A stretch of DNA of 34,563 bases, from NCBI GenBank assembly GCA_035301485.1, contig DATGUF010000054.1, positions 1-34,563 of the forward strand. Reading direction: 5' to 3'. The notes under the pieces were generated by a model. It saw nothing but the letters and a program-made list of their open reading frames with translations, was not told where the DNA came from and searched no databases. The stretch is from CALEAR01 sp035301485 (GTDB lineage Bacteria > Pseudomonadota > Gammaproteobacteria > Pseudomonadales > Alcanivoracaceae). The position numbers and the translations under genes were made by a program. Positions 1 to 7,403 of this stretch are shown here, piece by piece. How positions within the stretch are numbered: position 1 is the first letter of the stretch; each line of letters begins with the position of its first letter.

Positions 1-252
1 GAATCCATCACGGCCCACCAATTTCCCCTCTCTAAGTGAATTCCTTAGTCTCAAAGTCCTTGTATAACTTCATAAGCAAGGCACCTCCTGTTTTAATATA
101 TCTCTTTCAATATACACTCATGCCATTGTTTTGTTGGTATAAATCATTTCACTGGAATTGATGCCAATAATGTCTGTGATGAGGGGTCGAAAACCTATGT
201 GTCGGTCTCGCTTAGGCACGCAGTTTAGTAATATATGGATCCCCACCCCTCA
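1..252. other. AT-rich left edge, no gene assigned
   Basis: No convincing gene is visible here. It is more AT-rich than the rest of the window. On the minus strand an AGGAGGTG ribosome-binding-like sequence precedes a 13-codon frame (starts near 85, stops near 46). Another minus frame running off the left edge reads LREGKLVGRDGF, faintly like the N-terminal part of mutator-type transposases, but it is too short to assign. An 8-bp inverted repeat (TGAGGGGT at 180-187, ACCCCTCA at 245-252) sits just past the LysR stop codon. This may be the edge of a decayed mobile element, but that is speculation. Confidence 0.3.
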
Positions 253-1116
253 CTAGCACATCTCTAGCCACGCCTGCGCACTATCCGACAAATACAGCGC
301 ATCCCACAGCAGAACCACTTGCCAACGCAGGGTAGGGTCTTCTATTTGGCGGCAGGCCATGCCGGCGGGCAGTTGTTCGGTGAAAGGTTCGGGCAGTAAG
401 GCAATGCCTAAGCCCGCTTGCGCCATTGAAATTAGCCAATCCCATTGGCTACTTTGGGCGTAGATGGTGGGGGTTACGTTAGCTTTGGCAAAATGCAGGT
501 TTAAAAGGCGAGTGATGCCGAAATCTTCGTTTAGTAGTAGCAGGTTCTTATTTGCTAATTGCGCCAAAGTAAGTGGGTTGTTTAGGCGATCGATGACATG
601 TTGTTGGGCAATGGCATACAGGGGGAAATCGGCAAACACCTCTTGTTTTAAGGCTAAACCTTGCTCTACGGGGGCAATACTAAACCCAAAATCTAGCCGC
701 CCTGCGGCCACTTCCTTTTCAATCATGGGGCCGGGTGGCTCGTTAATCACTAAAGCAATATCGGGGTAACGTTCCCTAAACTGCTTCAAAGTATGTGTTA
801 ATAGCAGGTTTACCATGGGCGGAATGCCAATGCGTAAGCGGCCCATTTTCAGGCTTTGCATGGCGTGCACGTCGTGCTCTAGTTCGGTAATAGCTTGCAG
901 TATATGTTGCCCTTTTTTATATAAGTGCTCGCCAATAGCGGTGAGTTTTAATGGCGTGCTTTGGCGCACAATCAGTACATCACCGAGGTCGTTTTCTAAG
1001 TTTTTGACCATCTTGCTTACGGTGGACTGGCTTACACCTAAAGTATGAGCCGCCTGCGTAAAGCTACGTAAACGCGCTGTTTCAACGAAATAAACGAGGG
1101 CATTAAGGTTTAGCAT
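253..1116 (-). CDS. LysR-family transcriptional regulator
   Basis: This is a 287-residue LysR-type regulator. The N-terminal winged helix-turn-helix covers about residues 1-60 and includes SFTQAAHTLGVSQSTVSKMV. The substrate-binding domain runs from about residue 90 to the end. Length and domain order are normal for the family. The gene is divergent from the CoA-transferase gene that starts 95 bp away, and LysR regulators commonly control such a divergent neighbour, so a role in acetate or CoA-ester metabolism is inferred. The effector cannot be read from sequence. The ATG at 1116 lacks a clear Shine-Dalgarno sequence, but the protein begins exactly where LysR proteins usually do (MLNLNALVYFVETA). 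Confidence 0.9.
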   Translation of the reverse strand: MLNLNALVYFVETARLRSFTQAAHTLGVSQSTVSKMVKNLENDLGDVLIVRQSTPLKLTAIGEHLYKKGQHILQAITELEHDVHAMQSLKMGRLRIGIPPMVNLLLTHTLKQFRERYPDIALVINEPPGPMIEKEVAAGRLDFGFSIAPVEQGLALKQEVFADFPLYAIAQQHVIDRLNNPLTLAQLANKNLLLLNEDFGITRLLNLHFAKANVTPTIYAQSSQWDWLISMAQAGLGIALLPEPFTEQLPAGMACRQIEDPTLRWQVVLLWDALYLSDSAQAWLEMC

Positions 1117-1211
1117 AGATAAAAGCCATATAATTCATGCAATCAATTCATAATGGTAATGATAGGCTTCGTTGAAAATTAAATCTAATAACAACGACGG
1201 CGGAGAAGATC
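1117..1211. promoter_or_regulatory. divergent LysR/CoA-transferase control region
   Basis: This 95-bp gap separates two divergent genes and must hold at least one promoter. It is AT-rich and contains a directly repeated AATTCAT (near 1131 and 1145) and an imperfect dyad around ATTCATAATGGTAATGAT, both compatible with LysR half sites. No unambiguous T-N11-A box could be chosen. The CoA-transferase Shine-Dalgarno (GGAG, 1202-1205) lies at its right end. Confidence 0.4.
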
Positions 1212-2735
1212 ATGAGCCAAGCGCGTATTCGTTTAGAGCAGTTAAAAAACAAAATAATGTCGGCGGCTGAGGCGGCGGCTTTTGTAAAACCGAACATGAC
1301 GATTGGCATGAGCGGTTTTACCCGTGCTGGCGACGCTAAAGCAATGCCCCAGGCGTTGGCCGACAAGGCGCAGCAAGAGGGTGCATTAAACTTAACGCTA
1401 TTAACGGGTGCATCCTTGGGTAACGATAGCGATAGCCTGATGAGTAATGCGGGCGTGTTTAGCCGCCGTGCACCGTTTCAGGTGGATGCGGATTTACGCC
1501 GTCATATTAATACTGGCAAGGTGCATTTTAGCGATATTCACTTGTCGGAAATGGCGGAACAGCTACGCTCGCAGCCTGGGTATCCTATTGATGTAGCCAT
1601 TATTGAAGCGGTGGCGATTACAGAAGAAGGCCATTTGGTGCCAAGCACATCGGTGGGTAATTCGGCCAGTTTTGTAGCCCATGCCAAGCAAGTGATTGTT
1701 GAGTTGAATACGGCCATGCCGGCTGAACTAGAAGGTTTTCATGATATTTATTTACCGGCCTCGCGCCCGCATCGTGAGCCATTGCCGTTAACCAAGGCGC
1801 ACCACCGCATGGGTAGCCACGCTATTGCGGTGGACCCAGAACGCATTGTCGCTATTGTTAAAACCGAGCAGCTAGATAGCCCTTCAGTAGTTGCTGATCC
1901 TGATGCCGATACGAAAGCCATTGCTAAACATATTATTGGTTTTTTTGAGCAAGAAGTGGCGGCAGGGCGGTTAACGCCATCGTTGCTGCCATTACAAGTG
2001 GGCATAGGCAGTATTGCTAATGCGGTAACACAGGGGCTAACCGAATCGAACTTCCGCGATTTAGTGATGTATTCTGAAGTGTTGCAAGATAGCGCCTTCC
2101 ATTTGCTGGAGTCGGGCCAGTTGACCTTTGCGTCGGCCTCATCTGTGACCATTACGCAGCCAATGATGGAGCACTTTTTCGAGCACCTCGATAGTTTTAA
2201 AGAGCGCATTGTATTGCGTCCGCAAGAAATGAGTAACCATCCTGAGATTGTGCGTCGCTTAGGCATTATTGCTATTAACACAGCGCTAGAATTTGATTTG
2301 TACGGCAACGTAAACTCCACCCATGTGTGCGGTACAAAAATGATGAATGGCATCGGCGGGTCGGGAGATTTCGCGCGCAATGCTCACTTGTCTATCTTCG
2401 TCACGAAATCCTTAGCCAAAGACGGTGCCATTAGCCGTGTGGTGCCCATGGTGTCGCACACGGACCACGCCGAGCACGATGTGGATGTGTTGGTCACCGA
2501 GCAGGGGCTAGCTGATTTACGGGGTTTGTCGCCCAAAGAACGCGCGGTGGCAATTATAGAGAACTGTGTTCATCCAGAGTATCACGCACAGTTAGCTGAT
2601 TATTTTCAGCGCGCCAGTGAAAAAGGCGGGCACACACCACATTTATTGCACGAGGCGTTGTCCTGGCATCAGCGTTTTGAGGAGCAGGGCGATATGCGTG
2701 CAGCTGTAAAAACACCATTAGCCGACGCTGTCTAA
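1212..2735 (+). CDS. acetyl-CoA hydrolase / succinyl-CoA:acetate CoA-transferase family protein
   Basis: This 507-residue protein belongs to the class I acetyl-CoA hydrolase/transferase family (Cat1, AarC, ScpC). These enzymes transfer CoA between succinyl-CoA and acetate, or release acetate from acetyl-CoA, through a glutamyl-CoA intermediate. The sequence has the N-terminal family start (NKIMSAAEAAAFVKPNM), a GIGSIANAV glycine loop near 264-272, and MYSEVLQDS, where Glu289 matches the family's catalytic glutamate. A C-terminal VTEQGLADLRGLSPKERA is also present. The length is typical. GGAG six bases before the ATG supports the start. The gene is monocistronic, divergent from LysR and closed by a strong terminator. 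Transferase versus hydrolase activity cannot be told from sequence. Confidence 0.9.
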   Translation: MSQARIRLEQLKNKIMSAAEAAAFVKPNMTIGMSGFTRAGDAKAMPQALADKAQQEGALNLTLLTGASLGNDSDSLMSNAGVFSRRAPFQVDADLRRHINTGKVHFSDIHLSEMAEQLRSQPGYPIDVAIIEAVAITEEGHLVPSTSVGNSASFVAHAKQVIVELNTAMPAELEGFHDIYLPASRPHREPLPLTKAHHRMGSHAIAVDPERIVAIVKTEQLDSPSVVADPDADTKAIAKHIIGFFEQEVAAGRLTPSLLPLQVGIGSIANAVTQGLTESNFRDLVMYSEVLQDSAFHLLESGQLTFASASSVTITQPMMEHFFEHLDSFKERIVLRPQEMSNHPEIVRRLGIIAINTALEFDLYGNVNSTHVCGTKMMNGIGGSGDFARNAHLSIFVTKSLAKDGAISRVVPMVSHTDHAEHDVDVLVTEQGLADLRGLSPKERAVAIIENCVHPEYHAQLADYFQRASEKGGHTPHLLHEALSWHQRFEEQGDMRAAVKTPLADAV

Positions 2736-2755
2736 CTCTCTGTTTGAGAGCTTTG

Positions 2756-2786
2756 GGAGGAAACGGTTTGTTTCCTCCTTTTTTTT
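2756..2786 (+). terminator. Rho-independent terminator of the CoA-transferase gene
   Basis: A perfect 9-bp stem (GGAGGAAAC at 2756-2764, GTTTCCTCC at 2770-2778) has a 5-nt loop and is followed directly by eight T residues. It lies 21 bp after the stop codon. Confidence 0.92.
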
Positions 2787-3000
2787 GTGTTGTACAAATG
2801 CCAATAACGTTTTTATGAATCGTTCGCCAATACCGCTGCACATTGGGCGGCTGCTGACTTACAAATCGTGCGCCTAGGCTTGCATAAAATAGCTGTGATG
2901 GCAGCGCGTGTTTGATGGTAACGCCTCTATTTGCGGCGGCATTGGGTGCTCTAGAGTGGTGTCATCCCTCGGGATGATTAACAACATTAGGAGCAAAACG

Positions 3001-3300
3001 ATGAAAATAAAAAACAGCTTTTTACCCGCTTTGTTATTGGCGTTTGGTTTGGCAACGGGCCAAGCGGCAGTGGCCAGTGAACCCGCTTTAGCCGCCACGG
3101 GCCCTATGGTGAACATTAATACAGCCAGTGCTGAGGAATTGAGTGAGGCACTGAAAGGGGTAGGCCCCTCTAAAGCGCAGGCCATTGTGGCGTACCGTGA
3201 AGAGCATGGTCCTTTTACCAGTGCTGAAGCGTTGCAAAACGTGCCAGGCATTGGGCCGAGTACTTTGTCGCGCAATGAATCTCGCGTAGTGGTGGAATAA
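3001..3300 (+). CDS. small secreted helix-hairpin-helix protein, ComEA/YbaV-like
   Basis: This is a 99-residue protein. A Sec signal peptide (MKIKNSF, then a hydrophobic core, with probable cleavage near AVASEP) is followed by a ComEA-type double helix-hairpin-helix domain. The visible motifs are NINTASAEELSEALKGVGPS and LQNVPGIGPSTL. ComEA proteins bind double-stranded DNA in the periplasm and help pull it in during transformation. Short stand-alone versions such as E. coli YbaV are common in gammaproteobacteria and their role is less clear. The ATG at 3001 is chosen over one 93 bases upstream because TAGGAG precedes it at good spacing and the signal peptide starts there. No other competence gene lies nearby. 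Confidence 0.85.
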   Translation: MKIKNSFLPALLLAFGLATGQAAVASEPALAATGPMVNINTASAEELSEALKGVGPSKAQAIVAYREEHGPFTSAEALQNVPGIGPSTLSRNESRVVVE

Positions 3301-3306
3301 GAGCAG

Positions 3307-3345
3307 CAGCCATTAAGTTGGAAGCAGCTTAATGGCTGTGTTGTT
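3307..3345 (+). terminator. probable terminator after the ComEA-like gene
   Basis: A perfect 11-bp inverted repeat (CAGCCATTAAG at 3307-3317, CTTAATGGCTG at 3328-3338) with a 10-nt loop precedes a T-rich but interrupted tail. It also lies just past the stop of the converging liuR gene, so it may slow transcription from both sides. Confidence 0.6.
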
Positions 3346-3748
3346 AGGCTTGTTGGCTGGCCTCTAAGTCTTGCAAGGCCACTCGGCAGCGCTCTTCAGC
3401 GGAGTCGAGCTCTAATTGCATTTGCTCAATGTCGAGCAGTTGCTGCTCTAGCTGTAGGCGTCGTTCGGCAATTTTTTCCAGCATGATATTGAGCTGGTGT
3501 TGGTTGCCCTGTGGGTTATACAGGTCGATGAGGCCTTTGCACTCAGCAAGAGAAAAGCCAATACGTTTGCCGCGCAAAATTAAGATGAGCGCAACTCTGT
3601 CTTTATCGGTGTACACCCGATCACGGCCCTCGCGAGAGGGTGTGATCATGCCTTGCTCTTCGTAAAAACGAATAGTGCGGTGGGTGATATCGAATTCGTT
3701 GGCTAAATCGGCGATGGAATAGGTTTTGCGCTCTTTATCTGAACTCAC
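3344..3748 (-). CDS. liuR: MerR-family regulator of leucine/isovalerate degradation
   Basis: This 134-residue MerR-family protein has an N-terminal winged helix (YSIADLANEFDITHRTIRFY, about residues 10-29) and a dimerising coiled coil from about 85 to 130. No metal-binding cysteine pattern of CueR or MerR is seen, as expected of the LiuR branch. LiuR represses leucine and isovalerate catabolism genes in many proteobacteria. Here it is the last gene of the liu operon. Its GTG start overlaps the liuE stop in a GTGA tetranucleotide, and GAGGA lies eight bases upstream, so translation is probably coupled. A likely target is the palindrome at 10312-10327. Distal placement differs from the regulator-first order I know from Pseudomonas and Shewanella. 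Confidence 0.9.
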   Translation of the reverse strand: MSSDKERKTYSIADLANEFDITHRTIRFYEEQGMITPSREGRDRVYTDKDRVALILILRGKRIGFSLAECKGLIDLYNPQGNQHQLNIMLEKIAERRLQLEQQLLDIEQMQLELDSAEERCRVALQDLEASQQA

Positions 3749-4647
3749 GTTTGTTGTCCTCGTGCTTGGGCGACTTTAGAAGCATTAGCACGACGCAAAC
3801 GGTGGCTCATGCGGTGGCCCACGTTAATCAGAGCCTCTAAATCTACCCCTGTGTTAATGCCTAAGCCTTCGAGCAAATACACCACATCTTCGGTGGCCAC
3901 GTTGCCGCTGGCGCCTTTGGCGTACGGGCAGCCGCCTAAGCCTGCCACAGAGCTATCAAAGATGCTCACGCCTTCTAATAAGCTGGCATAAATGTTGGCG
4001 ATGGCTTGGCCATAGGTGTCGTGATAATGGCCGGCGATTTTTTCCACGGGCACTTTGTTGCGCGTTACCTCAATGAGTTTGCGCGTGGCGCTCGCTGTGC
4101 CGGTGCCAATGGTGTCACCGAGAGATACCTCACGGCAGCCCATGTTGTACAGCTCGTAAGCCACCTCGGCAGCTTGCTCAGGGTTTACTTCGCCTTCATA
4201 GGGGCAGCCCAACACGCACGACACATAGCCGCGCACTGGAATGTTAGCAGCAGCGGCGGCAGCCATGACGGGCTCAAAGCGCTCTAGGCTTTCTTTAATA
4301 GAGCAGTTGATGTTTTTCTGGGAAAAGCTCTCGGTGGCAGCTGCAAACACCGCCACTTCGTCCACTTTAGCGGCAAGCGCATCTTCAAAGCCGCGCAAGT
4401 TAGGGGTGAGCGCGGCATAGGTGATGTGCTCTTTGCGTTTCAGTGCACCAAACACGGCGCCGCTGCCCGCCATTTGTGGCACCCATTTGGGCGACACAAA
4501 GCTGCCGGCTTCAATGTAAGTTAAACCCGTTTCCGCTAGGGCATGGATGAAATTAACCTTGTCTTGCACGGTAAGCGGAGTGGCTTCGTTTTGGAGCCCG
4601 TCGCGCGGGCCCACTTCAACGAGAGTAACGTGTTCAGGTAACGACAT
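3745..4647 (-). CDS. liuE: hydroxymethylglutaryl-CoA lyase
   Basis: This 300-residue TIM-barrel enzyme cleaves HMG-CoA to acetoacetate and acetyl-CoA, the last step of leucine degradation. EVGPRDGLQNE carries the catalytic Arg15 and Asp16. Glu46 (YIEAGSF) and His207/His209 (GHYHD) match metal ligands. The signature GLGGCPYAKGASGN holds the essential Cys240 and Asn249. All of these keep one constant offset from the human enzyme's known residues. The ATG at 4647 shares a base with the liuD stop (TAATG), and GGAGG inside the liuD end acts as its ribosome-binding site. An upstream in-frame extension to 4707 would run inside liuD and is rejected. Confidence 0.96.
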   Translation of the reverse strand: MSLPEHVTLVEVGPRDGLQNEATPLTVQDKVNFIHALAETGLTYIEAGSFVSPKWVPQMAGSGAVFGALKRKEHITYAALTPNLRGFEDALAAKVDEVAVFAAATESFSQKNINCSIKESLERFEPVMAAAAAANIPVRGYVSCVLGCPYEGEVNPEQAAEVAYELYNMGCREVSLGDTIGTGTASATRKLIEVTRNKVPVEKIAGHYHDTYGQAIANIYASLLEGVSIFDSSVAGLGGCPYAKGASGNVATEDVVYLLEGLGINTGVDLEALINVGHRMSHRLRRANASKVAQARGQQT

Positions 4648-6599
4648 TAGTCTGCCTCCATTTCTACGAGGATGGTGCCCTCGGCCACCATGTCGCCTTC
4701 TGCGCAAAATACGGCTGCCACGGTGCCTTCTTCATGGGCACGAATACTGTGCTCCATTTTCATGGCTTCTACCACTACTAGTAAATCGCCTGCGGCCACG
4801 GTTTGGCCAGGAGTGACGGCCACGTTCACGATGTTGCCATTCATGGGTGCAGTGAGGCCACCCGCTTCGGTGTCTGCTTTTGCTGCCGCAATAGGATCGG
4901 CTAAGCGTAGGGCATGCACGTCACCGTGCCAGTGAAAGTAGAGGGTGCCTTGTTTAGCGATGGCGGTACAGCGTTTTTGCACGCCGTTTTCCACGTAGAA
5001 GAACTCGTCATCCTGCCAGTGGGTGCTCGCCAATGTTTCAGCGTTAACCCAAAAGGTTTCTGTGTGCTCTTCAAGTTCTAAGCGCAAGTAGGCGCGTTGC
5101 GGTGTGGCGCTGCGCCAACCTACGGGTGCTTGTGCCCAAGGAGAATGTTGGTCTTCTTTGCGCACCGGCTGTGATTGGCTGTGTAACCAAGCGGCACCGG
5201 CTAGTTGCCAGAAGTGTTCATCGAGGGGCGCTTTTTCAGGGAACAGGGCATCGCGGTAATCCTCAATGAAGCCTGTTTGCACTTTGCCTTCGGCGAACGC
5301 TTCGTGAGCAAGGATACGCTGCAGAAAGTTAATGTTGGTGCGCACACCAGAAATGGTGGTGTCGGCCAACATGTCGAGCAGGCGTAAGCGCGCTTGTTCA
5401 CGGTCTTCTCCCCACGCAATAACCTTGGCGATCATAGGGTCGTAGAAGGGAGACACTTCGTCACCTTCGCGCACGCCGGTATCCACACGACGGCCCGGGC
5501 CATTGGCGGGCTCGCGGTATACTTCCAAGGTACCGGTGGCGGGCAGGAAATCGTTGTCAGGGTCTTCTGCGTACACGCGTACTTCCATGGCGTGGCCATG
5601 CATAGGCACTTGCTCTTGCGTGAGTGGCAGCGCTTCACCGCGTGCTACGCGTAGCTGCCAGGCCACTAAATCGGTGCCGGTAATAAGTTCCGTAATAGGG
5701 TGCTCTACCTGTAGGCGGGTGTTCATTTCCATGAAGTAGAAATGCCCGCGGGCGTCGAGTAAAAATTCCACGGTGCCCGCACCAATGTAGTTCACCGCTT
5801 GGGCGGCGCGCACGGCCGCTTCACCCATGGCTTGGCGCAAGGCCGGTGTGAGGCCAGGGGCAGGAGCTTCTTCCACTACTTTTTGGTGGCGGCGCTGAAT
5901 GGAGCAATCACGCTCGTGCAGGTAAATGCAGCGGCCGTCGGTATCGGCGAAAATCTGAATTTCCACATGGCGTGGTTCAAGGATGTACTTTTCCACCAGC
6001 ATGCGGTCGTCACCGAAGGCGGCGAGGGATTCTCGTTTGGCAGAGGCAAAGGCTTCGGCGAGTTCTTTTTCGCTTTCCACTACTTTCATGCCGCGGCCAC
6101 CGCCTCCCGCGCTGGCTTTAAGCAACACGGGATAGCCGATATCGTTGGCGGCTTGAATAAAGTGTTCGAGATCTTGCGATTCACCATGGTAGCCCGGTAC
6201 GAGGGGCACGCCGGCTTCTTCCATGAGCTCTTTCGATGCGGATTTGCTGCCCATGGCTTCGATGGCACCCACGGGTGGGCCCACAAAAATAAGGCCTGCA
6301 TCGGCAATGGCACGGGCAAAATCTGCGTTTTCCGCTAAAAAGCCATAGCCAGGGTGAATGGCATCGGCGCCGGTGTCTTTCGCTGCTTGAATGATCTTTT
6401 CGATGACCAAGTAGCTTTCGTTAGGGCGGGCACCGCCTAAGTTTACGGCAATATCCGCGGCGGCCACGTGGGCGGCATGGCTGTCCACCTCACTGTGTAC
6501 GGCCACGGTGCTAATGCCCATGTCACGGGCTGTTTGGATGATACGGCAGGCAATTTCGCCTCGGTTGGCGATCAATAAACGCTGAATAGGCTGTGTCAT
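4647..6599 (-). CDS. liuD: methylcrotonyl-CoA carboxylase biotin-containing alpha subunit
   Basis: This 650-residue subunit of 3-methylcrotonyl-CoA carboxylase carries out ATP-dependent carboxylation of biotin and carries the biotin to LiuB, giving 3-methylglutaconyl-CoA. The biotin carboxylase fold occupies about residues 1-450, with the ATP-grasp glycine loop KASAGGGGRGMKVV and the EMNTRLQVEHPITE motif. A linker follows, then a C-terminal biotinyl domain with VVEAMKMEH, where Lys614 is the biotin site. The length is normal. The ATG lies two bases past the liuC stop, and AGGAGGAA inside the end of liuC is its ribosome-binding site, so liuC and liuD are translationally coupled. Confidence 0.96.
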   Translation of the reverse strand: MTQPIQRLLIANRGEIACRIIQTARDMGISTVAVHSEVDSHAAHVAAADIAVNLGGARPNESYLVIEKIIQAAKDTGADAIHPGYGFLAENADFARAIADAGLIFVGPPVGAIEAMGSKSASKELMEEAGVPLVPGYHGESQDLEHFIQAANDIGYPVLLKASAGGGGRGMKVVESEKELAEAFASAKRESLAAFGDDRMLVEKYILEPRHVEIQIFADTDGRCIYLHERDCSIQRRHQKVVEEAPAPGLTPALRQAMGEAAVRAAQAVNYIGAGTVEFLLDARGHFYFMEMNTRLQVEHPITELITGTDLVAWQLRVARGEALPLTQEQVPMHGHAMEVRVYAEDPDNDFLPATGTLEVYREPANGPGRRVDTGVREGDEVSPFYDPMIAKVIAWGEDREQARLRLLDMLADTTISGVRTNINFLQRILAHEAFAEGKVQTGFIEDYRDALFPEKAPLDEHFWQLAGAAWLHSQSQPVRKEDQHSPWAQAPVGWRSATPQRAYLRLELEEHTETFWVNAETLASTHWQDDEFFYVENGVQKRCTAIAKQGTLYFHWHGDVHALRLADPIAAAKADTEAGGLTAPMNGNIVNVAVTPGQTVAAGDLLVVVEAMKMEHSIRAHEEGTVAAVFCAEGDMVAEGTILVEMEAD

Positions 6600-6601
6600 T
6601 A

Positions 6602-7393
6602 TTATTCCTCCTGCCAGTTGGGTTTGCGTTTTTCGAGGAAAGCGCGCAGGCCCTCTTGGCCTTCATCCGTGACGCGTACGCGCGCAATGGTATCCTCGGT
6701 AAGCTCTTGAGTAAGCGGGGAAGGCATACTCTGGTCGAATTTTTGTAGTAGTTTTTTGCTCGCGCGCATGGCGGCTGGGCTATTTAGCTTGAAGGTTTCA
6801 CACCATTGGGCAACGGCTGCATCAAGGTTGTTGGCGGGGTATAGCTCTGCCACTAAACCGTGCACCATGGCCTTGTATCCATCGAAGCGCTCGCCTGTGA
6901 GGGCGTAGCGGCGTGTAACACGAGCGCCCATAGCGTTCACCACATAGGGGCTGATTACCGCGGGAGCCAAGCCAATGCGCACTTCGGAAAGCGAAAAGAG
7001 CGATTCTTTCGTGGCAATGGCCATGTCGCAGCAAGCTACGAGGCCTACGCCACCGCCAAAGGCAGCGCCTTGTACGGCAGCTAAGGTGGGGGCAGGGAAA
7101 GCCGCTAAGGTGCGCATGAGTTTGCCCAGTTGCTCTGCATCGGCACGGTTGGCTTCGTAATCTAAATCGGCAGAGGCTTTCATCCAGTTTAAATCGCCGC
7201 CGGCACAGAAGTGCTTGCCTTTACCACGCAGTAGCAGCACGCGAATAGCGTCATTTTCTGCCAAGGCCTCTAACGCGTGGATAAGCTCATCGATCATGGT
7301 GGCATTGAAAGCGTTGTTCACCTCAGGGCGGTTGAGCCATAAGGTGGCAATATTTTGTTCGTCGATGTCAACGAGAATAGTTTCGTAATTCAT
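6602..7393 (-). CDS. liuC: methylglutaconyl-CoA hydratase (crotonase family)
   Basis: This 263-residue crotonase-fold enzyme hydrates 3-methylglutaconyl-CoA to HMG-CoA. The first oxyanion-hole region is GKHFCAGGDLNWM and the second is GAAFGGGVGLVACCDMAIA. The C-terminal FLEKRKPNW is typical of enoyl-CoA hydratases. The family alone would allow other hydratases. The specific assignment rests on its place between liuB and liuD. AAGGAG precedes the ATG, and the gap to liuB is only 10 bp. Confidence 0.93.
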   Translation of the reverse strand: MNYETILVDIDEQNIATLWLNRPEVNNAFNATMIDELIHALEALAENDAIRVLLLRGKGKHFCAGGDLNWMKASADLDYEANRADAEQLGKLMRTLAAFPAPTLAAVQGAAFGGGVGLVACCDMAIATKESLFSLSEVRIGLAPAVISPYVVNAMGARVTRRYALTGERFDGYKAMVHGLVAELYPANNLDAAVAQWCETFKLNSPAAMRASKKLLQKFDQSMPSPLTQELTEDTIARVRVTDEGQEGLRAFLEKRKPNWQEE

Positions 7394-7403
7394 GTGGGGC
7401 TCC

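Noticed and set aside
1748..2380. 210-codon frame antisense to the CoA-transferase gene
   Set aside because: It is a shadow of a strongly supported gene, with a Ser/Pro-rich translation and no start signals.
2908..3000. Longer start for the ComEA-like protein
   Set aside because: The extra residues would precede a complete signal peptide, and the ATG at 3001 has its own TAGGAG.
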